From NCBI GenBank assembly GCA_016284515.1, contig JAEEOY010000108.1, positions 1-39,257 on the forward strand: a stretch of DNA of 39,257 nucleotides, in the 5' to 3' direction. Origin of the DNA: Kiritimatiellia bacterium (GTDB taxonomy: Bacteria > Verrucomicrobiota > Kiritimatiellia > RFP12 > UBA1067). Made by a program: the position numbers and the translations under genes. Positions 30,501-37,558 of the stretch are shown piece after piece (positions within the stretch are counted from its first letter, which is position 1; the number at the start of each line of letters is the position of its first letter). The notes beneath the pieces are model-generated. The model did no database searches and was not told the origin of the DNA. It worked only from the letters and a program-made list of their open reading frames with translations.

Positions 30501-32331
30501 GCGACGCGATCACAATGGTCTGCACGTCGCGCGCATCAGGCCATTCAGCCTTGTAGCGCTGCACAACACACGGAATCAGCAGCTCGCCGGACATCCCGCC
30601 TTGCCGGATGCGCGACGACCACCACACCTCGATCGGGTCTGACGAGGTGTTCACGGGGTATATCGCGGATTTCAGCTTCGCGAAAGGACTTTCCGGGGGC
30701 GTGCCCTCCACGCTGTCGGAGACCTTGCTCTGTTTCGGTTCGTGGTACAGGACCGGATTCCAGTTCCTGCGGCTCGTGGAAGCCACAGAGTATATGTAGC
30801 CTGGAAGCGAGACGTCCGCGATCCTCGCGGCCTCCTCCGTGTTCTGCGCTGCGCTTCCGCCGAGGAGCGAGATCTCGTTGCCGATCGTCCACGACACGGC
30901 GTTAGTCATCGCGACTGCCGGATCGGTGCGGACGAACGCATGCACGGGCTGGAACCAGACGTTGTCGTCGCCAACTAGCTTAATGGTGAACATTCCTGCC
31001 GACGCGGCGGAAACGATTCCGTCGCTGTCCGCCTTAGCGATGTTGGCAGGCGACTGGTAGGCGCACACGGACGCCGTGAGGTTGGTGGGCGCAAAGATGG
31101 GCAGACCTGGCGCACTGGAGTTTCCGGACACGACGAACGTCGGCGCGTCCTTCGGCCAGGAAATTTCGTACCAGTCCTCCTCGAACGGCCAGAGGACGTC
31201 GAGCGGATCCGGCGCCTTCCAGTATATGTCCGCGCGCCACGGCGCAGACTCTCCCGTCTTCGTCGTGGTTGAGTCGGTCGGCGCGATAGCGAAGACGGCG
31301 CCGTTGTTCGGACTCCAGTTCGTCTCGCCCTTGTGCTTGTAGAGGTACGGCGCAACGGCGTCTCCCTGGACGGGGTCGTCTCCGGCGTGGATCTCCGACT
31401 CCAGCCCCTCGATGTCGTATCCTCCGCCCGACGGACGCAGCTCTTCGCCGACGCAGGCATTTATTACGTCGACGTCCGGAGGGCACGCCTCGACAACTAT
31501 GGTCGCGACGAGGTTGTCCATCTGGCCCGAGTCGTAGTACGCGAGGACGAACTGTCCGACCGGTCCGTCGTACTCTCGCGTAGCCTCGTTGACGACGTGG
31601 CAGTAGCTTCTCAGGACCTTCGCCGTCGAATCGAAGACGACTCCGCGAACGATGTTCGACACGCCGGTCTGCTCCGAGGTGTGCGTCGTGGCGTACAACG
31701 GCTTCACGATCGCGGGGTCGCCGAGAAGCCGCACGTCGGGATGAGCTGATAGGTCGATCTTCGGACCGCTGAACGGATGCTCGGTCCAGAAAATTCGGTA
31801 CGGCCTCGCCACGGAGGTGTGCCCGACAGTGTATGCCTGCGACGCGTCAATCCCACCGACAAGCTTCCACGGGACGGTCACCTCGCCGCCGCGCGTGAAC
31901 AGGACGCGCTTCTCGGGCGACGACGCGGAGTCGTCGTAGAAGAGATACCCCTCGCTGTACGCCTGGGAGTTCGTTATCGCGGCACAGGTCGCATCCCAGT
32001 CGATCGTCCCCTCGGGAAAATCGGTGCAGCACTCGCCTATGGTGAAGTCGGCGCGCAGTTCGGACACGCCGAAGCCCCAGGATCCGTGCTCAAGGCGAAA
32101 CGCGTCGCGCTCATGCGTCAGGTCCTGCGACACCGGCTGGATCTCGGGAGCACCGCCCTCGGAGAAGCCTCCGCCCGTCTGGTACATGGACTTGAGCGAC
32201 GAATTCTGCCACTCTCCGGCGCTTTCCGAGACGGGGAACGGAAGAAGTGACACGAGCTCCCACTGCGAGCTGTCCGCCCGGAGCGACATGGCGGACACGA
32301 CCGCCGCGACAAAAACGATTATGCGTTTCAT
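24568..32331 (-). CDS. giant secreted protein (about 2590 aa) with LamG domain; PVC-type family of unknown function
   Basis: Signal peptide MKRIIVFVAAVVSAMSLRA, then beta-rich modules with Trp/Pro motifs (DPLDVLWPFEEDWYEISWP; a related block with PMPWRWDVVWPD occurs after the LamG domain), a concanavalin/LamG domain (about 640-830; FTFGFWASPAP, WTHVALALG), and a long mixed region with YPQGHGDAYGHYL (about 1647), NRLLWNFTKGVTEGEVAYVNN and DIGPGGTYAQGYDGPDIYHY. Residues about 2030-2230 are strongly helical and probably coiled coil; a DKDGKIDVSG calcium-type loop precedes the end. From memory, the YPQGHGDA and YDGPD blocks recur in very large uncharacterised verrucomicrobial and planctomycetal proteins. 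ATGs at 32340, 32337 and 32331 are possible; 32331 has the best AGGAGG spacing and signal peptide. Function unknown; adhesin, matrix or toxin-like scaffold are options. Confidence 0.88.
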   Translation of the reverse strand: MKRIIVFVAAVVSAMSLRADSSQWELVSLLPFPVSESAGEWQNSSLKSMYQTGGGFSEGGAPEIQPVSQDLTHERDAFRLEHGSWGFGVSELRADFTIGECCTDFPEGTIDWDATCAAITNSQAYSEGYLFYDDSASSPEKRVLFTRGGEVTVPWKLVGGIDASQAYTVGHTSVARPYRIFWTEHPFSGPKIDLSAHPDVRLLGDPAIVKPLYATTHTSEQTGVSNIVRGVVFDSTAKVLRSYCHVVNEATREYDGPVGQFVLAYYDSGQMDNLVATIVVEACPPDVDVINACVGEELRPSGGGYDIEGLESEIHAGDDPVQGDAVAPYLYKHKGETNWSPNNGAVFAIAPTDSTTTKTGESAPWRADIYWKAPDPLDVLWPFEEDWYEISWPKDAPTFVVSGNSSAPGLPIFAPTNLTASVCAYQSPANIAKADSDGIVSAASAGMFTIKLVGDDNVWFQPVHAFVRTDPAVAMTNAVSWTIGNEISLLGGSAAQNTEEAARIADVSLPGYIYSVASTSRRNWNPVLYHEPKQSKVSDSVEGTPPESPFAKLKSAIYPVNTSSDPIEVWWSSRIRQGGMSGELLIPCVVQRYKAEWPDARDVQTIVIASQKGSDGDMSGGSASALYLKDVADSGYLLMGEELNPHADGGFTFGFWASPAPRGAGAAEPCGGLLATLYGREQGSAVTFRLGGTAAEPVLFVSSKASFAQAWSDFASVPLKTGEWTHVALALGAAEADGSRPAKVYANAQDVATSAEKLSVPALTNDLALAIGAWAPTYGGTPEASAHGVAVDGVSAWSAELTSAQIRDDLGMIGGSAEANLALQCRFQFDSEGDLVQMPSTPERVSYDSVGMRTLYTVGPLKLSPGAPALTSGIVTSDSGVTPAVYYENDPTADGFNPNDEHAFLLQGPTGWIVHALRCDLASDDGSQPFVLVQYGAGGKGAMRVYGVVLTNDVYSTLGSSRKAGLSFAPPHPLDALDYANNERSFVLTVPTSQVNSFGEATRDTEVVYVDRNKRMWARRDGKADAYYYYAKQSGFWFPGLAQQPADGTFVPWLARIVSTNADVLASAPMPWRWDVVWPDDSEIPTMRVAQTLTKAAEGLPEVWSASSMAVVYPAPLPGKEKRERVVHLIDPTVAQTADLPVKSSFPDEYGFTLGASGTTQLRAGKYYFVGVPPAVADRLYVDAANQKLCLVGQYVEKASGGSYLQLNVLQPSERAAIRDICKGSDDAKKNWRAAVDSLAVSEVLPNTTGRTPVELPSGAPTGTAYNVKTQYKPVDHYALVASGEGSGYVTLIENDSSDTRMVNEGSTISMHVVKVLPELYAGGLTVVTDPLNKLSEQLTIAYTSPFGSSADDFEFEWRRTETPVDGHVPTNYPDWRVYGVVTNGVTSLLIGANGADLKDLQNMYYVMRYRAAAGTTARSVTGDKWSGWCGPTLAEGWVQRVLNSVTPFAQRCADFANYKSDLAYSMLAQIGAPYHGDVALNNDNLNNVGLLELYQTVLNKAEKMSIALGAKTDSGVNKQLLLAASRIAELYGILGDEAYSDAKNPTICQMFAGTEYDSDSLSSSVFCFQNQLPTLLDEELALLRGRTSAVAPNMTTYPCYNRLLWNFTKGVTEGEVAYVNNYMIIGSDGEISQEQAAKQYPQGHGDAYGHYLSMLKSFYHLVRNPYFDWYATMTEMLIGDYIVNVDYFDEEKFAEAAGSLAQTALDTMDLTSRKAWREGDGTAGAGYFDADEVQAFGYGEWATRGGYGAFCNWAAVNSLLPTNGTPANAAFEDKGVSRINRSTASALAYLPSALRGIQQKLDALDSGRNPLGFSDNAIPFDMEPTEMAGETATAIPHFEQFLARTEKALGNARRVLDHAHQFGSRLAQITLREGEDVDSQEETEAEYTKNLIAIYGTPLSGDIGPGGTYAQGYDGPDIYHYMYVDLAPYGLSAVETALSTNVVFYSLKYDDPVVNAWNIGYKTNTTLQVKYTLTPDGIPQAPKSSGTRRAEGSLQAAYRDFLSAYSKLRRANADYDANVRRMKVQRDIAAEKMREAGVNLAFDEIFSAAAIFKAGVDLATGRTIDALETLGEGAVDAASLAYKSAPKIVGAGLTVNVDPSAVVGAVGGVSAEVVKATAKTGIYGAKTIAASVDFYLKTLEQAMKMVNDGFDYYDAEVDSWERMKDAVSETYQAACALLDAYSETVAAEQAYRRIIAEGDALRAELTMKRRHWANTATSIRYADMYNRIQRNNALTKYTTAFDTAQRYVYMLARIYDYETGLMSTDPRSGDSFMRNIIAARSLGEEGVATEVNSTLWDAVSRMSVNWDGLKGRLGINNPEKSTKWFSLRYSLFRISPGADGDAAWRDALAAAWRDDILSDPEFRRYCQPPASDTASVVSEPGLVITFPTAINLAENFFGRPLLGGEATFSSSDYAVRIHGTAVRFKGYAPLAVQTSAGLAALPNVYLVPVGRDYMRAPVGSSRQTLAFRVVDEVMPIPYDTNDMPELLKDANWISTMYGGDDSATIRRHSTMSATTGDETTSTRLIGRSAWNDRWILVIPASSLSSDRVNALKTFIYGLDTDKDGKIDVSGVSDIELGFRVYSRSGN
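30331..30348. repeat. 18-nt hairpin repeat in the LamG region of the giant gene
   Basis: Stem CGCGGCG / CGCCGCG, loop CCTG. Matches 22434-22451 at all stem positions. It encodes RGAGAA within an apparent loop insert, SPAPRGAGAAEPCGG, of the LamG domain. Confidence 0.65.
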
Positions 32332-32346
32332 CGGCATCATTCCTCC

Positions 32347-33144
32347 TTACTCCGCCCCTATGGGATACACCCAGCAGCGCACGCTCGCGCCGTTGGGAAG
32401 GCCCGCCGACGAGGGCAGCTCGATCGCCTGGCCTTTCCTGAACATTAAGCACGCGCCGGGCATGAGGTCCGTGCCGGTCGCGGAGAACACCGCGAAGCAG
32501 TTGTGCTCAGCGGTGCCGAAGTTCGCGGTAGATCCGTTCCACGACACCGAACCGAGGCTCTTCGGCCGCGTCTGCGAGAAGAACTTCACCGTCCCTCGCA
32601 CCGGAACGTTGCTCCACCTTCCGGTGAGCCTGATGTCCTCTGGCGCAGGATTTGCGTTCGACGGAACGGCGACGGATCCGCTCACCGCGATCGATTTCGC
32701 GGAAAGCGTCTTCGCCTCGACGCGCTTGACCTCGGCCGTGACGATTGAAGGCGACGAAGACAGGGTGTCGGCGAACGCGGCCTTCGACGCCCACGCGCTC
32801 GCCATGAGCTCCTGTCTCGGATACTGCTCCTTGCCACCGTCTATGGCCACGCCGATCCACTTCGCCTTCCCGGCGTCGACCGCCTCCCTGAGCCCCGCTC
32901 CCTCAAGAGCGACCTGGAAGAGCCCTTCGGCGTTCACCTTCACGCCGTCCATCTGGACGCTCCACGACGGCGTCGCGTCGCCCTTCGCGGCGTAGACGCT
33001 GAAAGTCATGGGAAGCGTCTGCGCATCCGGCTGTCCGCCGGCAAGCCTAAGCCGCCCGCGGTACACGAGCTGCATGCCGTCGTAGGCCGCCGCGGAAAGA
33101 GCGGCGCAGAAAACTGTTGTCGCAACTGCAAATCTGATGTTCAT
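32347..33144 (-). CDS. secreted tail-fibre-like protein, paralogue 3
   Basis: 265 aa with a signal peptide (MNIRFAVATTVFCAALSAAA). The first 120 residues follow a pattern known from tail-fibre and endosialidase-chaperone-type proteins: YRGRLRLAGGQPD, LPMTFSVYAA, PSWSVQMDGVKVNAEGLFQV, WIGVAIDG, then PRQELMASAWASKAAFAD. A second half (about 130-265) is beta-rich and unlike its two neighbours, so it probably sets specificity. I start at 33144 (GGAGGGC upstream, good signal peptide). The stop is 7 nt before the first possible start of the giant gene, whose Shine-Dalgarno lies in the gap, so coupled translation is likely. Confidence 0.8.
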   Translation of the reverse strand: MNIRFAVATTVFCAALSAAAYDGMQLVYRGRLRLAGGQPDAQTLPMTFSVYAAKGDATPSWSVQMDGVKVNAEGLFQVALEGAGLREAVDAGKAKWIGVAIDGGKEQYPRQELMASAWASKAAFADTLSSSPSIVTAEVKRVEAKTLSAKSIAVSGSVAVPSNANPAPEDIRLTGRWSNVPVRGTVKFFSQTRPKSLGSVSWNGSTANFGTAEHNCFAVFSATGTDLMPGACLMFRKGQAIELPSSAGLPNGASVRCWVYPIGAE

Positions 33145-33169
33145 TTCACTGCCCTCCGGGGTATTGGAA

Positions 33170-34168
33170 CTACAGCCCAAGCTTTACGAACTTGACTCCG
33201 ACGTCTATGCGCCCCTTGTAGTCGTCCGTGTCACCGCCCCACCATCCATCGACGTTGTCGTCGTATCCAACGGCCTTCAGGTTCACGCGCACGCGGTCGC
33301 CCGCGCGGTACGGGACCGTGATGCAGCGTTTCACCGTATCGAAGCTGTTGTCCGTCCCGATCGGCATTTCATCGAAGAACACGACGTCTCCGACAGAGAG
33401 CGAAAGCCTCGGACGCGGACATTTCTTGGGGCGCACCTTGACTGCGATCACGACAAGGCTGTCCCAGTTGACCGCCCAGTCGCCTTGCGCCGTCGTCGTC
33501 TTGGCGTAGAGATTCGCGTCGAGGAATCCGCCGCGGTAGGCATTGACCTCCGTGCCGACCTTGAAGTCGAATCCTCCCACGTCGTAGTCCGGAGACACGA
33601 CGTGCCCCCTCGGGTTGAACAGCGAGATCATGCAGGCATCGGCAAGAGAGAGGCTGTCCACGCGCACTTTGTCGAGCTGCAGGTTCGTCGCCGTGACGGA
33701 GCCGCCAGAAGGAAGCGCCCAGTCGTCGACTTCGATTCCTTCAGAGGCAGTGACGATTTCGGCGCCGACCGTTCCGGAAACCGTGACGTCGACCTTGCTC
33801 TCGACGAGCTCGGCCTCGCACGCGGCGAATGCATACGGGACCGGGGACACGCGGAAGCGCGGAGATATCTCCGACGCCCCGTCCGGCTTCACGCCGACCC
33901 AAAACGTGTCGGGCATAGACGCGGGCACCGTGCCTGACAGCGCGAAATATCCGTCCTTGTCCGTAGCAAGAGTCACCCCCGTCTTCGTCTCGGCGGGGGA
34001 CGACGCGTTTTCGGACGAGTAGAACCTGAGCTCGCACGTCCGCGTCTCATTCTTGCGAGGCTGGCCGCTGGAGCCGAGCCAGCATCCGTCGAAGCTGAAG
34101 TCCGCGGCGGACACCGAAAGCGCGAGCGCGGACGCAAGAAAGCCTATCGTCAAAGTGTTGTTCGTCAT
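33170..34168 (-). CDS. secreted tail-fibre-like protein, paralogue 2
   Basis: 332 aa, signal peptide MTNNTLTIGFLASALALSVSA. Its N-terminal domain repeats the pattern of the flanking paralogues: FSFDGCWLGSSGQPR, CELRFYSSENA, DKDGYFALSGTVPA, FWVGVKPDG, then SPRFRVSPVPYAFAACEAEL. The 'PR..l...pYA..A' ending is the hallmark of this tail-fibre/collagen-like adhesin N-terminus. After it come VTVSGTVGAEIVTASEGIEV beta-strand repeats and a C-terminal domain of its own. ATG at 34168 behind AGGGGG. It lies 14 nt after the stop of the gene upstream. Confidence 0.8.
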   Translation of the reverse strand: MTNNTLTIGFLASALALSVSAADFSFDGCWLGSSGQPRKNETRTCELRFYSSENASSPAETKTGVTLATDKDGYFALSGTVPASMPDTFWVGVKPDGASEISPRFRVSPVPYAFAACEAELVESKVDVTVSGTVGAEIVTASEGIEVDDWALPSGGSVTATNLQLDKVRVDSLSLADACMISLFNPRGHVVSPDYDVGGFDFKVGTEVNAYRGGFLDANLYAKTTTAQGDWAVNWDSLVVIAVKVRPKKCPRPRLSLSVGDVVFFDEMPIGTDNSFDTVKRCITVPYRAGDRVRVNLKAVGYDDNVDGWWGGDTDDYKGRIDVGVKFVKLGL

Positions 34169-34182
34169 GTCTGCCCCCTGTC

Positions 34183-35004
34183 TCACGGAAACGGATTGTA
34201 GTTGCCGGTTATGAACGACTGCATCTGCATTGCGCTCGTCTCTCCGATTTTAGGCGACCCTCCCGCAGGAACGGGGAAGGACGCGACGCCATAGCCGGAA
34301 CCGCTCTTGAGCGTCACAAGCGTGTCCACCATCGCGTTCTTCGACGAAGGAAGTGTATACGAAGTGAGGTTGTGCCACTGGTCGAACGTGTCGGTGAAGA
34401 TCACGGAACCGGAGCTGGCCCCTATCGAGACGGGGATCTTTCCGTCGATCGTGTTCACTATCTTTCCTCCTCCTGTAGTGAAGTTGTTCTTCACGGTGAA
34501 TCCGCCCTGCGTCTCCAGCCTGTCAGCGACGAGCGTGTCCGCCTTGAGCTTAGGCGCGACGAACTTCGCTGCCTTGGCGGCGCACTCCGCCCTCTCGGCG
34601 CGGTAGACTCCCGCTAGTCTCTTTCGCGGGAGCAGCTCGCCGTATCCAGACGGCGTTAGGGATATCCAGAGGTCCGCGCCGCCGACGGACGCGAGCGCGT
34701 CCGCAAGCCGCCTGTACTCCGTGCGGTCGAGCTCCGTGCCGGATCCGTCGCAGAGCTCCACGTAGAAAAGCCCTCCTTCGTCGAACCTCACGGACACCCT
34801 ACGCCCCCACAGCGCCGTCGTCTCGCCGACATCGGCTTCGCGGTAGAGGCGGAACTCCATCGGCATCGGCACCTTGGTGCTTATCTTCGCCGATCCCGTT
34901 GGCACGAGCTTGCCGTGGTATGTTATCGCCCTGTCCGCCCGCGCCGCGGCGGCGGCGAGCGCAAGGGCAGCCGCGAGCGCGGCCGTCGTGAATACATTCT
35001 TCAT
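34183..35004 (-). CDS. secreted tail-fibre-like protein, paralogue 1
   Basis: 273 aa, Ala-rich signal peptide MKNVFTTAALAAALALAAAA. Same N-terminal pattern: ITYHGKLVPTGSAKISTKVP, MEFRLYREADVG, LWGRRVSVRFDEGGLFYVEL, DLWISLTPSGYGELLPRKRL, AECAAKAAKF. A linker with TLVADRLETQGGFTVKNNFT follows, then a short C-terminal domain. The ATG at 35004 is 5 nt after the preceding stop, and the GGAGG lies inside the end of the preceding gene (its KMEE codons), indicating translational coupling. No catalytic motif. Likely extracellular binding protein. Confidence 0.8.
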   Translation of the reverse strand: MKNVFTTAALAAALALAAAAARADRAITYHGKLVPTGSAKISTKVPMPMEFRLYREADVGETTALWGRRVSVRFDEGGLFYVELCDGSGTELDRTEYRRLADALASVGGADLWISLTPSGYGELLPRKRLAGVYRAERAECAAKAAKFVAPKLKADTLVADRLETQGGFTVKNNFTTGGGKIVNTIDGKIPVSIGASSGSVIFTDTFDQWHNLTSYTLPSSKNAMVDTLVTLKSGSGYGVASFPVPAGGSPKIGETSAMQMQSFITGNYNPFP

Positions 35005-35009
35005 CTTCT

Positions 35010-36578
35010 TCACTCCTCCATTTTCAAAACCGGAAGTATCCTCTTGAGCGCGAACGTGCCGCGCGTCGTAATCTCGCCCGAGCCGGAGAGTCCGCCGAGC
35101 GTCCATGTGCAGATTCCGTACGTCACCTCCTCTGGTGCGTACTTCCACGTCGACTCGCCGTCCTCCGTGCGCCACGAGAGCGCGAGTCGGTTCGTCACCG
35201 CGAATCCCTTTGCGTGGTCAGGATGCCACGCGTGGCGGAAGGGATTGTCCTTCGCGTCCTCCGCCACGACCCAGTCGAACTGCAGAAGATCGCCAAACGT
35301 TCCGCTCGTCGCCGGCAGCGCGTTGTGCGCAAGGTCGGGAAACACGCAGGAGATGCGACGTCCGCCTGTGTTGACGCGCTGCATGAGCTTCGGGACGCCG
35401 TCCGCGCCGATGAACACCATCGCGTTGAGCCGCATCGACCCGCCAGCAGCGACAGGCACGCCGTCGCTCATCTGGTCGACCTGCGAGACCTCGACGTTTC
35501 CGTACCAGAGCCCCTTCGGATACGCAGCGGAATCCTCGCTTTCGCCCTCGGCGGAGACAGTCACCGGAACGCGAACGCGCATCTTAGTGCCGGAGTGGTC
35601 CGACACCGCCACGAGCGCGGCGTATTCGCCGCCCTCGGGCGCGATCTGCGTAATGTCAACTGAAAGGACGATCTGCCGAGACTCTCCGGGTGCGAGCTCG
35701 AAGTCATGGGTCTCGAACGGAACCCACTTCGACGCGGAGGTGCCGGTCGCCTTGAGGAATATCTGCATCGGCGGAACCCTCTCGCCCGCAAGCTCGCCAG
35801 GCGCGAGGCTAACGCGCAGCGTGCGGTTGGTACGACCCGCGTTCGCGATCTCCATCGATTGGAGAGGCACGCCAGACTTGAACTCGAGTCCGCCGGAGGA
35901 GCTCGGGACAGTCACCCTCACGACGCCGGGCCAGTCCGCGACCGAATCGCCCTCGAAGGCGTAGGCCGTGCCGCCATTCAGCGTCGGCGCGCCTCGGAAC
36001 GACATCATCTGCGTGAACTCGGGAGCCGCGGCGGATACACCGCCGACCGAGTGCGGCTTCTTCGCCGCGTCGGTGCCGAGCGGCCCCTCGCCGAAGTAAA
36101 CAAGTGAGGACACCGTCTCTCCGGCGGGAATCGACACGCCTATGACGGTGGCGAATCCTCCGTCCGACTTCTGCCAGGACGTCTGCGGACAGCACGGACG
36201 CCCGTAGAAGGACTTCTCCGCAGCCGCCGTCGCGTAGACGAAATAGACGCGTCCGCCGAGAATCTCCTTGAGAGTTGAATCCGTCTCCTTGCCGCGTTCC
36301 CACACGAGGAACGCAGCGGGCTTCTGCGCAATGGAGGTTCCGTCGGACGCGATCTGCGCAAGCGAGGAGTACACGCTTGACTCGTAGCATCCCACGCGCT
36401 CCACCTGCGGGAGGTCCGCGAAGAAATCGGCCGGCGCGGGCGCGTCGGGCGTCGACTCAAGGTACACGGCGTTCCACCCGGCGGAGAGCGATAGCGTCTC
36501 CGCGATGTGTCCGCCGCGGGCGGACAGGAGAAATGCAAAGAGCAAAATGGATAATGTAAAACTACGGAATGTCCTCAT
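35010..36578 (-). CDS. secreted beta-rich protein, conserved PVC-type, function unknown
   Basis: 522 aa with signal peptide (MRTFRSFTLSILLFAFLLSA). It opens with LSLSAGWNAVYLESTPDAPA, an 'aGWN.v.l' domain, has an Ig-like middle (about 220-330, with LAPGESRQIVLSVDITQIAP), and ends with GLWYGNVEVSQVDQM, SMRLNAMVFIGADGVPKLMQ and a beta domain. From memory, that 'GLW.G.v.v...' and 'lR...h.d..G...L.q.v' block occurs in verrucomicrobial proteins encoded near giant LamG proteins. The ATG at 36578 with GAGGAGG 6 nt upstream is preferred over an ATG five codons earlier that overlaps the Shine-Dalgarno. It starts 11 nt after the previous stop. No enzymatic motif is visible. Confidence 0.78.
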   Translation of the reverse strand: MRTFRSFTLSILLFAFLLSARGGHIAETLSLSAGWNAVYLESTPDAPAPADFFADLPQVERVGCYESSVYSSLAQIASDGTSIAQKPAAFLVWERGKETDSTLKEILGGRVYFVYATAAAEKSFYGRPCCPQTSWQKSDGGFATVIGVSIPAGETVSSLVYFGEGPLGTDAAKKPHSVGGVSAAAPEFTQMMSFRGAPTLNGGTAYAFEGDSVADWPGVVRVTVPSSSGGLEFKSGVPLQSMEIANAGRTNRTLRVSLAPGELAGERVPPMQIFLKATGTSASKWVPFETHDFELAPGESRQIVLSVDITQIAPEGGEYAALVAVSDHSGTKMRVRVPVTVSAEGESEDSAAYPKGLWYGNVEVSQVDQMSDGVPVAAGGSMRLNAMVFIGADGVPKLMQRVNTGGRRISCVFPDLAHNALPATSGTFGDLLQFDWVVAEDAKDNPFRHAWHPDHAKGFAVTNRLALSWRTEDGESTWKYAPEEVTYGICTWTLGGLSGSGEITTRGTFALKRILPVLKMEE

Positions 36579-36589
36579 CTTGAACCTCC

Positions 36590-37441
36590 TCATTCGGCGC
36601 GAAGCGCGTAGAACATGCTTGGCGAGGATGACGCGGGCGCGAGATAGACCGCCGCCTCGCCGATATCTTCGTATTCATTCCCCTTCACCCAGAACGCCCG
36701 CTGTTCCGCCGCGCCGGGCGTGCCGACCGCGAAGGATGCGGCATTCCAGGACATGTTGGTCAGAGAGGCGGACGTGTCGATGGCGTAGACGTGTCCGCCG
36801 GCGTATTCAAAGCGGAGCAGAGTCGAATCGTCCTGCAGGCGGAACTCAGTGATGCGGAGGCGGTCCGACGGATCGAACGGATTCGTCCCCGCCTTGTATT
36901 CCTCGTAGTTGGACGCGCCGTCTCCGTCCCAATCCGCTGCCGGGTCGTACGCGGACTTCCCTTCGGCCTGCATGTAGGGCGCAATTCCCGCGAGATAGTC
37001 GTCCGCGACGAGCACCGTGCCGTCTCCGTACGGGAAGGTTGTCGCGGAGGCGCTCACGACAGTGAGGTTCGTAATCGCGTTAGCCGCGGCGACGGGAGGA
37101 AGCGCGCGAGTCGACACGTTCGTCGCGACGCCGGCAGTCACAAGCACGAGAGAGAGGCTGTCGCCTATCGTCGCGCTTTTTCCCGACGCCTCGCTCGAAA
37201 CAGGGACCTCTAGGACGAAGTTCACGCCCGAGGACGGCACAGGATCTGTTATCCGCGACGAGGCGAGAACCGTCCCGTTCGAGGCGACGGCCTGTATTAC
37301 CGCGTCCGCCTCGGAGGTAAGCGTCTCGTGCCTGAAGTCAAGCACGCTGCCCGTGTAGACGTACGACCCGAGGGGGAAGTTGACGCCAAGCGCGGTCGCA
37401 GCAAGCGACGCAGCCGTCAATGCCGCAAATGTTGTCTTCAT
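36590..37441 (-). CDS. secreted thrombospondin-type-3-like calcium-binding protein
   Basis: 283 aa, signal peptide MKTTFAALTAASLAATALG. The middle carries one acidic calcium-type loop, DWDGDGASNYEEYKAGTNPF (about residues 183-202), followed by DPSDRLRI, the standard TSP3/EF-hand-like arrangement in verrucomicrobial exported proteins, where it precedes a small 'Y.idtSasL....W' beta module ending FYALRAE, as here. The first 150 residues are a beta domain I do not recognise. ATG at 37441 with AAGGA 7 nt upstream. First gene of the 16-kb operon behind an extended -10 promoter and a 73-nt leader. It may anchor or organise the other secreted products, but this is only inferred from position. Confidence 0.78.
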   Translation of the reverse strand: MKTTFAALTAASLAATALGVNFPLGSYVYTGSVLDFRHETLTSEADAVIQAVASNGTVLASSRITDPVPSSGVNFVLEVPVSSEASGKSATIGDSLSLVLVTAGVATNVSTRALPPVAAANAITNLTVVSASATTFPYGDGTVLVADDYLAGIAPYMQAEGKSAYDPAADWDGDGASNYEEYKAGTNPFDPSDRLRITEFRLQDDSTLLRFEYAGGHVYAIDTSASLTNMSWNAASFAVGTPGAAEQRAFWVKGNEYEDIGEAAVYLAPASSSPSMFYALRAE

Positions 37442-37520
37442 TGTCTTGTCCTTGATGATGATTTTCACGCTGAGGTCTTCAATGCAACAATAATGGGATT
37501 CCGCGTTCCGATTCGGTAAT

Positions 37521-37529
37521 ATTATATCA
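37521..37529 (-). promoter_or_regulatory. extended -10 promoter of the 16-kb secreted-protein operon
   Basis: The minus strand reads ATTTTGATATAATATTACC: TGA plus perfect TATAAT, no -35 at 16-18 nt. It lies 30 nt downstream of the phosphodiesterase-like gene; the only alternative source of transcription would be readthrough from there. Confidence 0.65.
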
Positions 37530-37558
37530 AAATTTCCGTTATGCCCGCTCGTTGGCAG

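Noticed and set aside
24568-32331. Assigning the giant protein to insecticidal Tc toxins
   Set aside because: The helical C-terminal section is only loosely reminiscent; no Tc-specific motif, Rhs core or TcB/TcC partner is present.
35005-35175. Upstream extension of tail-fibre-like paralogue 1
   Set aside because: It overlaps the preceding gene and would hide a clean signal peptide that starts at 35004.
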